From Streptomyces gilvus (GTDB lineage Bacteria > Actinomycetota > Actinomycetes > Streptomycetales > Streptomycetaceae): a stretch of DNA of 64,000 nt. The DNA lies in the NCBI RefSeq assembly GCF_022513565.1, contig NZ_JAKWBE010000017.1, positions 106,501-170,500 on the forward strand, read 5' to 3'. This document shows, piece by piece, positions 1-9,069 of this stretch. The translations under genes and the position numbers were made by a program. The notes beneath the pieces were generated by a model. The model saw only the letters and a list, made by a program, of their open reading frames with translations, was not told the origin of the DNA and made no database searches. Each line of letters begins with the position of its first letter. Position 1 is the first letter of the stretch.

Positions 1-29
1 ACGCCGGTCGGAAGAAGGGGAGTTCACAG

Positions 30-959
30 GTGAAGGCCATCGCCATCCAGCGTTACGGAGGGCCGGAGGTCCTTCGGCTCATGGACCTCCCGGAGCCGCG
101 GATAGGGCCGGACGTCGTGCTCGTCCGTGTGTGGTACGCGGGGGTCAATCCGGCAGACTGGAAGATCCGGGAGGGCTATATCGACGACTGGTTCGAGTCG
201 CACTTCCCCATGGTGATGGGCTGCGACCTGTCCGGTGTCGTCGAGCGCGTGGGCCTCGGCGTCACCGAGTTCGCCCCGGGCGACGAGGTCGTCGGCTACG
301 TCCGCGCCGATCACATGCAGCGCGGCACGTACGGCGAACTGGTGGCCGCCCCCGTGCGCACCCTGGCCCACAAGCCGCGCTCCCTCGACTGGCGGGCCGC
401 CGCCGGACTTCCGGCCGCCGGCCTCACCGCCTACCAGGCGCTGCGCCGCCATCTGGAGGTCGGCCGCGGTGACGTACTGCTCGTGCATGCGGCGGCCGGC
501 GGGGTCGGCTCCCTCGCCGTGCAGATCGGCCGTGCTCTCGGTGCCCGGGTCATCGGCACGGCGAGCGAGCGCAACCACGAGTTCCTGCGCTCGCTCGGCG
601 TCGAGCCCGTGACATACGGCCCCGGACTCGGCGACCGGGTCCGGGCCCTGGTCCCGGAGGGGGTCGACGCGGTCTTCGACCTGATGGGTGGTGACACGCT
701 GCACGGTTCCCCCGCCCTGCTGCGTCCGGGCGGTCGCCTCGCGTCCATCTCCGGCGACGTGACCGGGCTGGGCGGGCGCTACGTCTTCGTCCGCCCCGAC
801 CCGGCCGACCTCGCCGCACTGGCGGCACTGGCGGACAGCGGCGAGGTACGGGTCCATGTCAGCGCCGAGTTCCCGCTCGCCGACGCGGCACGGGCACACG
901 AACTGGTCGCGACCGGCCATGTGCGCGGCAAGGTCGTCCTGGCGGTCGCACCGTCCTGA
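30..959 (+). CDS. Zinc-free NADP-dependent quinone oxidoreductase (MDR family)
   Basis: 309 aa with a GTG start preceded by a GAAGAAGGGGAG ribosome binding site at 10-21. It reads as a medium-chain dehydrogenase/reductase of the quinone-reductase branch: a GroES-like N-terminal domain (residues about 1-120, with the NPADWK stretch near 41-46) and a Rossmann fold with HAAAGGVGS at about 153-161, the usual NADPH-binding signature of zeta-crystallin-like enzymes. No catalytic or structural zinc cysteine cluster is visible. The family reduces quinones or alpha,beta-unsaturated carbonyls with NADPH in the cytosol; the substrate here is unknown. A hairpin terminator follows, so it is probably transcribed apart from the AfsA operon downstream. 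Whether it belongs to the biosynthetic cluster is undecided. Confidence 0.85.
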   Translation: MKAIAIQRYGGPEVLRLMDLPEPRIGPDVVLVRVWYAGVNPADWKIREGYIDDWFESHFPMVMGCDLSGVVERVGLGVTEFAPGDEVVGYVRADHMQRGTYGELVAAPVRTLAHKPRSLDWRAAAGLPAAGLTAYQALRRHLEVGRGDVLLVHAAAGGVGSLAVQIGRALGARVIGTASERNHEFLRSLGVEPVTYGPGLGDRVRALVPEGVDAVFDLMGGDTLHGSPALLRPGGRLASISGDVTGLGGRYVFVRPDPADLAALAALADSGEVRVHVSAEFPLADAARAHELVATGHVRGKVVLAVAPS

Positions 960-980
960 CCGCATGGCGAAGAACAGTGA

Positions 981-1008
981 AGGGCCGTCCCCGGTGGGCG
1001 GCCCTTTT
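981..1008 (+). terminator. Intrinsic terminator after the quinone oxidoreductase
   Basis: A 10-bp stem (981-990 with 996-1005, one G-T pair) around a 5-nt loop is followed by a short T run (1005-1008). It lies 22 nt after the stop codon of the oxidoreductase and separates it from the AfsA operon. Confidence 0.75.
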
Positions 1009-1234
1009 CCTTGTCCCCTCTCCCTGTGCTCTCTGTGGGCCGTGTCCCTTCCGTCTCTCCAGTGAGTCTCGAGCGGCTCTCGAATCGGCTCCGCCGTCGG
1101 CCTCAGGCGAGCTGTGGCGGAGCCGTCAGTGAACCCCTCGGTGTTCTGGGCCGAGCCCTCAGAGGCGGCTGCGAGGCTGATTTCGTGCCTCCCGGGGGGC
1201 CGCCGAACGAAACCACCGACGAACGGGACTGGGC

Positions 1235-2257
1235 ATGACCATTGCTGAGCAGGAGCGGCCGGGCGCTGCCCCGGCCGCGGCCGAACCGGCCTACCAGCGT
1301 TCGATGGACCGGGTGCTGGTGCACCGCCGCGCCATCATGGAGGTCTTCGTCACGGACGCGGCACGGATCGGCGACGACACCTTCGCCGTCGCGGTCCAGG
1401 CGCCCCGCGCGCACAGCTACTACAACGACCACACCCAGCGGCCCGCGCTGCTCGATCCGCTGTTCCTCCTGGAGGCGGCCCGGCAGGCGGTCACCGTCGT
1501 GGCGCATCAGTGGCTGGGGGTCTCGTACGACACGTCGTTCCTGATCAGCGACTGGACCACCGAGTTCACGGCGTTGCCCGCGCTGCGGGCCCGGGGCGAG
1601 GCGCCGGACGAGTTCGTCGTCGAGGTCACCACCCGTGATCTCAAGCGGCGCGGTACGCGGCTGCTGGCCGCCACGCTGGAGTGCGTGTTCGTCGTCGGCG
1701 GCCGGCCTGCCGGGACGAGCCGGATCGTGGCCGGTTACCTCAGCCGTGACGGTTACGGGGCGCACCGCGAGAAGAGCCGCGGAACCGTTCCACCGCTCTC
1801 CTGCGACATGCCGCACGAGCGGACAGGCGTCCCCGTGGCGCCCGGACTCGTGGGTCGTGAGCGGGCCGGGAACGTGGTGCTGACCGATGTGACACACCCG
1901 GGCGGCTCCGCTCCTTTGACCGCCCTGCTCGACGTCCCCGTGCAGCACCCGGCGATGTACGACCACCCACTGGACCATGTGCCGGCGATGGCCCTGATGG
2001 AGGCGGCCCGCCAGGCGGCGGTGCTCGTCGCCGGGGCGCCGGCCGAGCGGCGGTACGCGTACGCCTTCGAGGCCACCTTCAGCCGCTTCGTGGAGCTGGA
2101 CAGTCCCGTGGCGGTCGTCGCCACCCCCTCCGGCGGCGACCGCCTCACCGTCGACTTCCAGCAGGACGGCTCATCCGTCTGCACCGCCGTCGTCGCGGTG
2201 GCCGGGCTTGCGGCTCCACCGGCGGCGGACGCGGCCACGGCCGCGGACGGCGGGTGA
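1235..2257 (+). CDS. AfsA/ScbA-type double-hotdog enzyme (gamma-butyrolactone or butenolide synthase-like)
   Basis: 340 aa, ATG start. The protein holds two AfsA-type repeats: one around residues 67-105 (motif PALLDPLFLLEAARQAV) and one around 235-270 (motif HVPAMALMEAARQAAVLV). The paired 'D..(P/L)..LLEAARQA' signatures are typical of AfsA, ScbA, BarX and MmfL. AfsA-family enzymes condense a beta-ketoacyl thioester with dihydroxyacetone phosphate, the committed step to gamma-butyrolactones, butenolides and methylenomycin furans. It is the first gene of a compact operon that also contains its own ACP, ketosynthases, ketoreductases and a HAD phosphatase, which fits such chemistry. No ArpA/ScbR-type TetR receptor is adjacent, so a metabolic rather than purely signalling role is possible. 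A hotdog dehydratase role on the ACP-bound chain is an alternative. Confidence 0.88.
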   Translation: MTIAEQERPGAAPAAAEPAYQRSMDRVLVHRRAIMEVFVTDAARIGDDTFAVAVQAPRAHSYYNDHTQRPALLDPLFLLEAARQAVTVVAHQWLGVSYDTSFLISDWTTEFTALPALRARGEAPDEFVVEVTTRDLKRRGTRLLAATLECVFVVGGRPAGTSRIVAGYLSRDGYGAHREKSRGTVPPLSCDMPHERTGVPVAPGLVGRERAGNVVLTDVTHPGGSAPLTALLDVPVQHPAMYDHPLDHVPAMALMEAARQAAVLVAGAPAERRYAYAFEATFSRFVELDSPVAVVATPSGGDRLTVDFQQDGSSVCTAVVAVAGLAAPPAADAATAADGG

Positions 2258-2263
2258 CGGTCC

Positions 2264-3331
2264 GTGCGACTGCACTCACCGCTCGGGCTGATCGCCGCGG
2301 CCTGGTACCCGCAACAGCGGCAGACGGTCGAGGACGCCCTGGCCGCCGGCGACATCGACAGCCGTACCGCCCGCGAACTCGGCTACACCTCCCTGCCGGT
2401 CAGCGAGCACACGGCGCCGCCGGACATGGCCGTCGAGGCCGCGACGGAGGTGCTCGAACGCTCCGGTGCCCCGGCCGGCCGGCTGTCGCTGGTCCTGCAC
2501 GCGAGCGTCCACCACCAGGGCCATGACGCCTGGTCCGCCCCGCACTACGTGGCCCGGCGGCTCGGTGCCCACCGCGCCGTACCGATCGGGCTGCTGCAGC
2601 AGTGCAACGGCGGGGCCATCGGTATCGAACTGGCCGCGAGCCGTCTCCAGGGCGACCCGGCCGCCGGGCCCGCGCTGGTGACGACGGCCGACCGGTTCCT
2701 GATGCCGAGCTGGCACCGCTGGCTCAGCGACTACGGCATGGCGGCGGGGGACGCGGCCACAGCCGTCCTCGTCCACCGCATGGCCGGCGCGGCGGAGGCG
2801 TCCGGGTCCCCGGCGACGTCGCACCCGCTCACCCCGGACCTGCTGCTGCACTCCCTCGCGACCGATGTCGCGGCCGAACTCGAAGTCATGCACCGGGGTG
2901 ACGACGAGCTCAACGCGACGCCCATGGGCCACAGTTCGATGATCGACGTACGGCGCACCAAGCGGGCGTTCATCAAGGCGTACGGCGTCGACTTCTTCCT
3001 CAAGACGGCCGCCGAGCGCATCCGTGCCGTCGTGGAGGAGAGCCTGGCCGACGCCGGACTCGCCCCGGACGACCCCCGGCTGCGGCACGCCGTCATCCCC
3101 CGGCTGGGGAGCAAGGCCATGGAGGAGGCGTACATCCCTCCGCTGAGGGACGTCACTTCCGCGGAGGTGCTCGACCTCGGCCGGGCCACCGGGCACGTGG
3201 GTTCCGGTGATCTCAACGCCTCCCTCGCCGACCTGGCCCGTACCGATTTGCTGGAGCCCGGGCAGTTCGCGCTCGTGCTGAACGGCGGCGGCGGGTTCAC
3301 GTTCACGGCGGTGGTGGTCGGCAGGCCCTGA
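2264..3331 (+). CDS. KASIII-like acyltransferase, CerJ type (Cys-His-Asp triad)
   Basis: 355 aa, GTG start 6 nt after the AfsA stop codon, so coupling is likely. It has a thiolase/ketosynthase-III fold with the nucleophile in LQQCNGG (Cys114). The usual FHQAN histidine motif is replaced by RHAVIPRLG (His275), and the usual Asn of the third motif is Asp316 in GHVGSGDLNAS. A Cys-His-Asp set is what is described for CerJ-like KASIII homologues, which transfer acyl groups to O- or N-nucleophiles rather than performing decarboxylative condensation. I therefore infer acyl transfer (ester or amide formation) or a non-standard Claisen reaction, with the ACP-bound chain from this operon as the likely donor. 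Ordinary beta-ketoacyl synthesis cannot be excluded. Confidence 0.8.
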   Translation: MRLHSPLGLIAAAWYPQQRQTVEDALAAGDIDSRTARELGYTSLPVSEHTAPPDMAVEAATEVLERSGAPAGRLSLVLHASVHHQGHDAWSAPHYVARRLGAHRAVPIGLLQQCNGGAIGIELAASRLQGDPAAGPALVTTADRFLMPSWHRWLSDYGMAAGDAATAVLVHRMAGAAEASGSPATSHPLTPDLLLHSLATDVAAELEVMHRGDDELNATPMGHSSMIDVRRTKRAFIKAYGVDFFLKTAAERIRAVVEESLADAGLAPDDPRLRHAVIPRLGSKAMEEAYIPPLRDVTSAEVLDLGRATGHVGSGDLNASLADLARTDLLEPGQFALVLNGGGGFTFTAVVVGRP

Positions 3332-3417
3332 CCGGCCGTCCGGCACGCCCCCGCTTCAGCACCGACGAACAGCCGACGGACAACCGACGAGCAATCACAC
3401 GATCAAGGAGATCCACC

Positions 3418-3660
3418 ATGTCCGCACACCAGGACCGTCTCTTCACCCTCGTCACCGACAAGCTCGGTGTCGCTCCCGAGGACCTCGACACCACCGCCAC
3501 CTTCGACGCCCTCGACCTGGACTCGCTCGCGCTGATCGAGCTCAGCGTCATCGTGCAGAAGGAGTTCGGCGTCCAGATCGACGAGACCGCGCTGACCCCC
3601 GACAACACCTTCGCCGACGTCCTGACCGTCATCGACGCCAAGGCCGCGGTGGCCCGATGA
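3418..3660 (+). CDS. Dedicated acyl carrier protein
   Basis: 80 aa, ATG start with a strong AAGGAGAT ribosome binding site 7 nt upstream. The phosphopantetheine attachment motif LDLDSLALIEL places the modified serine at Ser36. The protein is acidic and of normal ACP length. An 86-nt gap with a fresh strong ribosome binding site separates it from the gene before, and its stop overlaps the start of the KASII gene by 4 nt (ATGA), so carrier and ketosynthase are translationally coupled. It should carry the growing chain for the KASIII, KASII and reductases of this operon rather than serve primary fatty acid synthesis. Confidence 0.93.
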   Translation: MSAHQDRLFTLVTDKLGVAPEDLDTTATFDALDLDSLALIELSVIVQKEFGVQIDETALTPDNTFADVLTVIDAKAAVAR

Positions 3661-4916
3661 CGGACACCCGGACACAGGCGCGTCCCGGGCGCGGCCGGCG
3701 ATTCGACGTCGCCGTCACGGGAGTCGGTCTGGTCACCCCGGCCGGTCTGGGCGTCGAGGCCAACGTGGAACGGGTCTGGTCGGGGCGGTCCACCGCGGCC
3801 ACCGACCCCGAACTCACGGGCCTGTCCGTCGACTTCGCCTGTCGTGTACCGGACTTCGACGCGGCGGCGCTGCTGGGTCGGCGCAGCGCCGTACGCATGG
3901 ACCGGGTCAGCCACTTCGGTGTGGTCGCGGCCCGGCAGGCGGTGGCGGACGCCGGACTCGCCCCGGACGCGTGGGAGGGCCCCCGGGTCGGTGTGGTCGT
4001 CGGTACGTCGCTGGGCGGCTGGTCCACGGCCGAGCGGGAGCACGGCAACCGGCTGGCCGACGGCCCGGAGTTCGTCTCCCCACTGCTGATGGTGATGGGG
4101 CCGGTCAACATGACCGCCGGCTATATCGCCATGGACCTCAAGGCCCTGGGTCCCAACCAGGTGGTGTCCACGGCCTGCGCGTCCGGCAACACGGCGATCG
4201 GGTACGCCCGCGCCCTGCTGGAGGCCGGGGTCTGCGACATCGTGCTGGCGGGCGGCGCCGAGGCGGCGATGTCCCCGACGGCGATGGCCAGTCTGGCGCG
4301 GGCCGGCGCGCTGTCCACCCGGGGCGACGACCCGGCGTCCGCCTCGCGCCCGTTCGACGCCGACCGCGACGGCTTCGTCGCGGGCGAGGGCGCGGCCATG
4401 CTGGTGCTGGAACGGGTCGAGGACGCGCGGGCGCGGGGCGCCCGGATCCGGGCCCGGGTGTCCGGGTTCGGCGCGTCCGCCGACGGCCATCACGCGTCGG
4501 CGCCCGATCCGACGGGCGGCGGCGCCGAGCGGGCCGTCCGGGCGGCGCTCGCCGACGCCGTGGTCGACCCGTCCGAGGTGGACCACATCAACGCGCACGG
4601 CACGTCCACCCAGCTCAACGACATCACCGAGGCCGGGATGATCCGCCGGGTGTTCGGCGAGCAGCCCGCCGTCACCTCCACCAAGGGTGTCGTGGGTCAT
4701 CTGCTGGGCGCGGCCGGAGCCGCCGAGGCGGTGTACACCGTGCTCGCCGTCGAGCGGCGCCTCGTCCCGCCGACCGCCAACCTGACGAGTCAGGACCCGG
4801 GCATCGGGGTGGACGTCGTGGCCAAGGAGGCACGCCCGTTGGAGATCGGCGCCGCGGTGAACAACTCCTTCGGCTTCGGCGGCCAGAACGCGGTGATCGT
4901 GGTGACCCCGGCGTGA
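3657..4916 (+). CDS. Beta-ketoacyl-ACP synthase II (FabF/KASII-like)
   Basis: 419 aa, typical FabF length. Active-site Cys174 in STACASG, His314 in INAHGTST and His348 in STKGVVGHLLGAAG give the complete C-H-H triad with the conserved Lys343, so it should be a working decarboxylating condensing enzyme. There is no chain-length-factor partner next door, unlike aromatic type II PKS or polyene systems, so it probably acts as a homodimer as in fatty acid synthesis. It starts inside the ACP stop codon and ends overlapping the GTG of the next reductase gene. Expected role: extension of the ACP-bound acyl starter with malonyl-ACP units. Confidence 0.93.
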   Translation: MTDTRTQARPGRGRRFDVAVTGVGLVTPAGLGVEANVERVWSGRSTAATDPELTGLSVDFACRVPDFDAAALLGRRSAVRMDRVSHFGVVAARQAVADAGLAPDAWEGPRVGVVVGTSLGGWSTAEREHGNRLADGPEFVSPLLMVMGPVNMTAGYIAMDLKALGPNQVVSTACASGNTAIGYARALLEAGVCDIVLAGGAEAAMSPTAMASLARAGALSTRGDDPASASRPFDADRDGFVAGEGAAMLVLERVEDARARGARIRARVSGFGASADGHHASAPDPTGGGAERAVRAALADAVVDPSEVDHINAHGTSTQLNDITEAGMIRRVFGEQPAVTSTKGVVGHLLGAAGAAEAVYTVLAVERRLVPPTANLTSQDPGIGVDVVAKEARPLEIGAAVNNSFGFGGQNAVIVVTPA

Positions 4917-5656
4917 GTACGGCTCAGCGGTCCACGAACGCCGGTGCGCCCGCGGGCCGTTCGGTCCTCGTCACCGGGGGCAACCGGGGCATCGGTCTGG
5001 CCGTCGCCCGTTCGCTCGCCGCGCGCGGCGACCGGGTGGCGGTCACCTACCGCACCGGTGAGCCGCCGACCGGGCTGCTCGGGGTGCGCTGCGACGTCAC
5101 CGACGAGGAACAGGTGGAGCGTGCCTTCAAGGAGGTCGCGGCGGCGCAGGGCGATGTCGAGGTGCTGGTCGCGAACGCCGGGATCACCCGGGACGGGCTG
5201 CTGCTGGCGCTCGACGACGAGGCGGTCGACACCGTGCTCGACACCAATCTGCGGGCGGTGATCCGGGTCGCCCGGCACGCCGCCCGGAGCATGCTCGGCG
5301 GGCGCTGGGGCCGACTGGTGCTCATCTCCTCGGCCGTCGCGTTCACCGGTTCGCCCGGCCAGACCAACTACACCGCCGCCAAGGCCGGTCTCGTGGGCCT
5401 CGCCCGCTCCCTCGCCTGGGAGCTGGGCGGCCGTGGCATCACCGTCAACGTCGTCGCCCCCGGCCTCGTCGAGACGGACATGCTGCGCGACGTGCGCCCC
5501 GCCCGCCTTGAGCAGTACCTGGCGATGACCCCGCTCGGCCGGCCCGGCACCACCGAGGAGGTGGCGGCGGCCGTCGGATTCCTCACCGGTGAGCACGCCT
5601 CGTACATCACCGGCGCCGTGCTGCCGGTCAGCGGTGGGCTCGGCATGGGTCACTGA
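4913..5656 (+). CDS. 3-oxoacyl-ACP reductase (FabG-like SDR)
   Basis: 247 aa from a GTG that overlaps the KASII stop by 4 nt (GTGA); the long in-frame extension upstream is the shadow of KASII. Classical short-chain dehydrogenase: cofactor motif TGGNRGIG near residue 21, NAG in LVANAGITRDG, catalytic Ser in LISSAVAF and Tyr-Lys in NYTAAKAG. Closest in character to FabG, reducing the beta-ketoacyl-ACP made by the neighbouring KASII with NADPH. As the AfsA reaction needs a beta-keto substrate, this reductase may act on earlier cycles or after condensation. Confidence 0.88.
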   Translation: MSTAQRSTNAGAPAGRSVLVTGGNRGIGLAVARSLAARGDRVAVTYRTGEPPTGLLGVRCDVTDEEQVERAFKEVAAAQGDVEVLVANAGITRDGLLLALDDEAVDTVLDTNLRAVIRVARHAARSMLGGRWGRLVLISSAVAFTGSPGQTNYTAAKAGLVGLARSLAWELGGRGITVNVVAPGLVETDMLRDVRPARLEQYLAMTPLGRPGTTEEVAAAVGFLTGEHASYITGAVLPVSGGLGMGH

Positions 5657-5712
5657 CGCCCCGTGCCGCCTCGTCCACCACCCCACGCAAGCGCAGGAAC
5701 AGGAGAGGGACC

Positions 5713-6699
5713 ATGCCAGTCGGTGTCCTGTCGATCGGCTCCTACATACCGGACAAGGTCGTCGACAACCAGCAGATCAGCACCTGGACGGGGATGCCCG
5801 AGTCCTGGGTGACCGAGCGCACCGGAATACTTCAGCGCCGGTACGCCGAGCCGGGCACCACGACGTCCGACCTCGCCGTGCCCGCCGCCCGCGAGGCGCT
5901 GGAGGGCGTCGGCCCCGAGGCGCGCGCCGAACTCGGCGCGCTGGTCGTGGCGACCAGCACCCCGGACGTACCGCAGCCGTCCACGGCGGCGATCCTCCAG
6001 CACAAGCTGGGGCTCTCCGCGCTGCCCTCCTTCGACATCAACGCCGTCTGCAGCGGCTTCCTGTACGGCCTCTCGGTCGCCGAGGGGCTGCTGCGGGCCG
6101 GGCGTCACGGTGAGCATGTGCTGCTGGTCGGTGCCGACATGTTCTCCACGATCATGGACAGGTCCGACCGGCGCACGGTGAGTCTGTTCGGCGACGGCGC
6201 GGGCGCCGTCGTGCTCGGCACGGTCCCCGAAGGCTACGGCCTGCAGTCGGTGCACCTGGTCACGGACGGGGAGTTCCACCACTACGTGGAGGTGGAGGCC
6301 GGCGGTACCCGGACGCCGCTCGACGAGGAGGCCCGCGACGCCGGGAAGCACTTCTTCCGCATGGACGGGCGGGCGGTGCGCGACTACGCGCTGTCGATGC
6401 TGGCGAAGCTGACCGCCGTGACCCTCGACGACTGCGGGCTGGCCCTGGAGGACATCGACCGGTTCGTCTTCCACCAGGCGAACACCAGGCTCCTGGAGAC
6501 CTTCGTGGCGGAGGCGGGGATCGACCCGCGGCGGGTCGCCTACACCGCGCCGCACCTCGGCAACACCGTCGCCGCGTCCGTGCCGCTCACCCTGCACGCC
6601 ACCCATCGGGAGCGGCCCCTCAGGCGCGGCGAGCGGGTGCTGCTGGCATCGGTGGGCGGCGGCATGACGGCGGGCGCGGCGCTGCTGACCTGGTACTGA
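5713..6699 (+). CDS. Beta-ketoacyl-ACP synthase III (FabH-like)
   Basis: 328 aa, ATG with AGGAGAGGGACC upstream. The full canonical triad is present: Cys113 in NAVCSGF, His254 in FVFHQANTRL and Asn284 in HLGNTVAAS. This contrasts with the Asp-containing KASIII-like protein two genes upstream, so the operon has one probable initiation enzyme (this one, acyl-CoA plus malonyl-ACP) and one probable acyltransferase. 56 nt separate it from the reductase before it. Subcellular location cytosolic; acyl-CoA starter preference not deducible. Confidence 0.9.
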   Translation: MPVGVLSIGSYIPDKVVDNQQISTWTGMPESWVTERTGILQRRYAEPGTTTSDLAVPAAREALEGVGPEARAELGALVVATSTPDVPQPSTAAILQHKLGLSALPSFDINAVCSGFLYGLSVAEGLLRAGRHGEHVLLVGADMFSTIMDRSDRRTVSLFGDGAGAVVLGTVPEGYGLQSVHLVTDGEFHHYVEVEAGGTRTPLDEEARDAGKHFFRMDGRAVRDYALSMLAKLTAVTLDDCGLALEDIDRFVFHQANTRLLETFVAEAGIDPRRVAYTAPHLGNTVAASVPLTLHATHRERPLRRGERVLLASVGGGMTAGAALLTWY

Positions 6700-6763
6700 C
6701 GCACGGGCCGCGCATGCCCGCGCCCCACGAACACACCCATCACACGCACTAGTTGGAGGAGCC

Positions 6764-7522
6764 ATGAGGCTCGACGGACAGACCGCCGTCATCACCGGCG
6801 GCACGCGGGGCCTGGGCCGGGCGATCGCCGAGGCATGCCTCGCGGAGGGTGCCTCGGTGGTGGTCGCCGCGCGCAACCCGTACGACGTCAAGGAGTTGGC
6901 CGACGAGTACGGCGGCCGGCTGCTCTACCACCAGACGGATGTCACCGACGAGCGGTCGGTGGCCGGTCTGATGACCGCCGCCGTCGAGGCGTTCGGCGGC
7001 ATCGACGTCCTGGTCAACAACGCCGGCGTCAGCCGTGACGGCAAGATCGCCCGGCTGTCGGTGACCGACTGGAACACCACGCTGGCCACCAATCTGACCG
7101 GTGTCTTCCTGTGCACACGCGCGGTGATCGCGCCGATGACCGCGCCCGGCAGTGCGACGGGCGCGGGTGGCCGCATCATCAACGTGTCGTCCTGTGTGGC
7201 CGGGCGGGCGGCGATCGGCGCCGCCGCGTACAGCGCGAGCAAGGCCGCCGTGGAGATGTTCACCCGGACCTCGGCGGCGGAGCTGGCCCCCAAGGGCATC
7301 ACCGTCAACTGCCTGTCGCCCGGCTACATCGACGAGGGCATGGGCAAGGAGCTGGCCGCCAACGAGCGCGCGTGGGAGAGCTACCGCGGGCGGCTGCTCT
7401 CCGGGCGGCTCGGCCGGCCCGAGGAGGTCGGCGCCACGGCGGTGTTCCTCGCTTCCCGGGACAGCTCGTACGTCAACGGCAGTGTGGTCGAGGTCAACGG
7501 GGGGTTGATGTGGGCGGCCTGA
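6764..7522 (+). CDS. Short-chain dehydrogenase/reductase
   Basis: 252 aa, ATG with TTGGAGGAGCC upstream. Motifs: TGGTRGLG (residues about 11-18), NNAG in VLVNNAGVSRDG, Ser in INVSSCVAG and YSASK. It is a classical SDR, more diverged from FabG than its neighbour at 4,913, so a different substrate is likely. In butyrolactone and butenolide pathways a reductase acts on the phosphorylated or dephosphorylated butenolide ring; this enzyme is a candidate for that step, though nothing in the sequence proves it. The 3' end overlaps the FAD monooxygenase start by 13 nt. Confidence 0.87.
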   Translation: MRLDGQTAVITGGTRGLGRAIAEACLAEGASVVVAARNPYDVKELADEYGGRLLYHQTDVTDERSVAGLMTAAVEAFGGIDVLVNNAGVSRDGKIARLSVTDWNTTLATNLTGVFLCTRAVIAPMTAPGSATGAGGRIINVSSCVAGRAAIGAAAYSASKAAVEMFTRTSAAELAPKGITVNCLSPGYIDEGMGKELAANERAWESYRGRLLSGRLGRPEEVGATAVFLASRDSSYVNGSVVEVNGGLMWAA

Positions 7523-9069
7523 CCAAGGCCGGGCCCGAGGGGTCCGTACTGGTCGTCGGCGCGGGCCCGGTGGGTCTGGTCCTCGCCTGCGAGCTGCTCC
7601 AGCGCGGAGTCGCGGTACGTGTCGTGGACGCCGGGCGCGGTGTGTCGGCGCACTCCCGGGCGAACGTCGTATGGCCGCGCAACCTCGAACTCCTCGACCG
7701 GATCGGGGTGACCGACGAGCTGCTCGGCCTCGGCCACCGGCTGGCGGGGACGGCGTTCTACTCGCGTGGTCGGCGGCTGGCCACGGCGTGGATGAGCAGA
7801 CTGCCCGACTCGCCGTACCCGTTCGCGCTGACGATCTCGCAGAACGAGACCGAGCGGGTGCTCCGGCGGCGGCTCGGCGAGCTCGGCGGCACCGTCGAGG
7901 ACGGGGTGCGGCTGACGTCGTTGGACAACGCGGGCGGTGTGCCGTCGGTCAAGCTGGAGCACGACGGCGGACGGGTCGAGGAGCTCGAACCGGGCTGGCT
8001 GGTCGGCGCGGACGGCGCGCACAGCACCGTCCGCAAGGAGCTGGGCATCGACTACGCGGGTCCGCCGGTCGATGTGTCGTTCGCCATCACCGACGCCCGG
8101 TTGACCACCAGCCTCCCCGAGGACCTCTCGCACTACTGCTACGCGCCGAGCGGTGCCATCGTGCTCGGCCCGATGGGCGACGGCGTCCACCGGATCGCGC
8201 TGAACGTGCCGCACGACGCCTACGACCAGCACAGTCCGCCGCCGCGCGAGATGTTCCAGCGGGTCGTCGACGACCGGGCGGCCCGTCGCAGCGTGGTCGA
8301 GGAGCTGCTGTGGAGCGGTTCCTTCCGGGTACGGGTCCGGATCGCATCCCGGTTCCGCCGCGACCGTTGCTTCCTGGTGGGCGACGCCGCCCATGTGATC
8401 AGCCCGGCCGGCGGCCAGGGCATGAACACCGGGATGCAGGACGCGTTCAATCTGGCGTGGAAGCTGTCCGGGGTGGTCCTCGGGGAGTTCGGGGAGGGCA
8501 TCCTCGACTCCTACGACAGCGAGCGGCGGGCGGTCTCGCACGATGTGGCGCGCTCGACCGGGTGGCTGACCAAGGCCGGGCTGGTCAACACACCGGCGAA
8601 GGTCGCGCTGCGCGACGCGGCGTTCATGGCGGCCGACCGGACAGGTCTTTTCCAGCGCAGGCTCGCCCCGCAGCTCGGCCAGACCGCGGTCAGTTACGAC
8701 GGTGACCGTCATCCCCGGCTGCCGGTGAAGGTCGCGGGCCAGGCCGACGACGCGCCCCATCTGGCGAGCGGGGGCTGGCCGGTGATCGCCCGGGACCGGC
8801 ACACGGTGCTGCTGTGGCCCGGGACCCGGACACCGCCGGCCGACTGGCGGCGCACCCGCGAGCGGGTGCGCGCGGCGCTGCCCGAGGGCACCCCCGTCCT
8901 CGACCTGACCCGGGCGCTGCCCTCGGGTCCGGCCCGGGCACTGGGCCCGGCGCCGACCGTGGCGGTGGTCCGCCCGGACGGTCATCTGCTGGCCCGGTGC
9001 GCCCCCGGGCGGCCGACGGAGATCGCACGACTGCTCGACCGAGCGGTAGACCCAAGGAGTCGGCCATGA
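7510..9069 (+). CDS. FAD-dependent aromatic-hydroxylase-type monooxygenase
   Basis: 519 aa from a GTG at 7,510 inside the end of the SDR gene; the ORF opens much further upstream but that part is the SDR shadow. N-terminal dinucleotide fold VVGAGPVGLVLACEL, DG motif in VGADGAHSTVRKELG and GD motif in LVGDAAHVISPAGGQG define a PheA/TfdB (PHBH-fold) single-component flavin monooxygenase. About 100 C-terminal residues match the thioredoxin-like tail seen in polyketide hydroxylases. Members hydroxylate or epoxidise aromatic or enol substrates, or do Baeyer-Villiger chemistry, using NAD(P)H and O2. Placed between the SDR and the phosphatase, it is the likely oxidative tailoring enzyme of the cluster. 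Confidence 0.9.
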   Translation: MGGLTKAGPEGSVLVVGAGPVGLVLACELLQRGVAVRVVDAGRGVSAHSRANVVWPRNLELLDRIGVTDELLGLGHRLAGTAFYSRGRRLATAWMSRLPDSPYPFALTISQNETERVLRRRLGELGGTVEDGVRLTSLDNAGGVPSVKLEHDGGRVEELEPGWLVGADGAHSTVRKELGIDYAGPPVDVSFAITDARLTTSLPEDLSHYCYAPSGAIVLGPMGDGVHRIALNVPHDAYDQHSPPPREMFQRVVDDRAARRSVVEELLWSGSFRVRVRIASRFRRDRCFLVGDAAHVISPAGGQGMNTGMQDAFNLAWKLSGVVLGEFGEGILDSYDSERRAVSHDVARSTGWLTKAGLVNTPAKVALRDAAFMAADRTGLFQRRLAPQLGQTAVSYDGDRHPRLPVKVAGQADDAPHLASGGWPVIARDRHTVLLWPGTRTPPADWRRTRERVRAALPEGTPVLDLTRALPSGPARALGPAPTVAVVRPDGHLLARCAPGRPTEIARLLDRAVDPRSRP

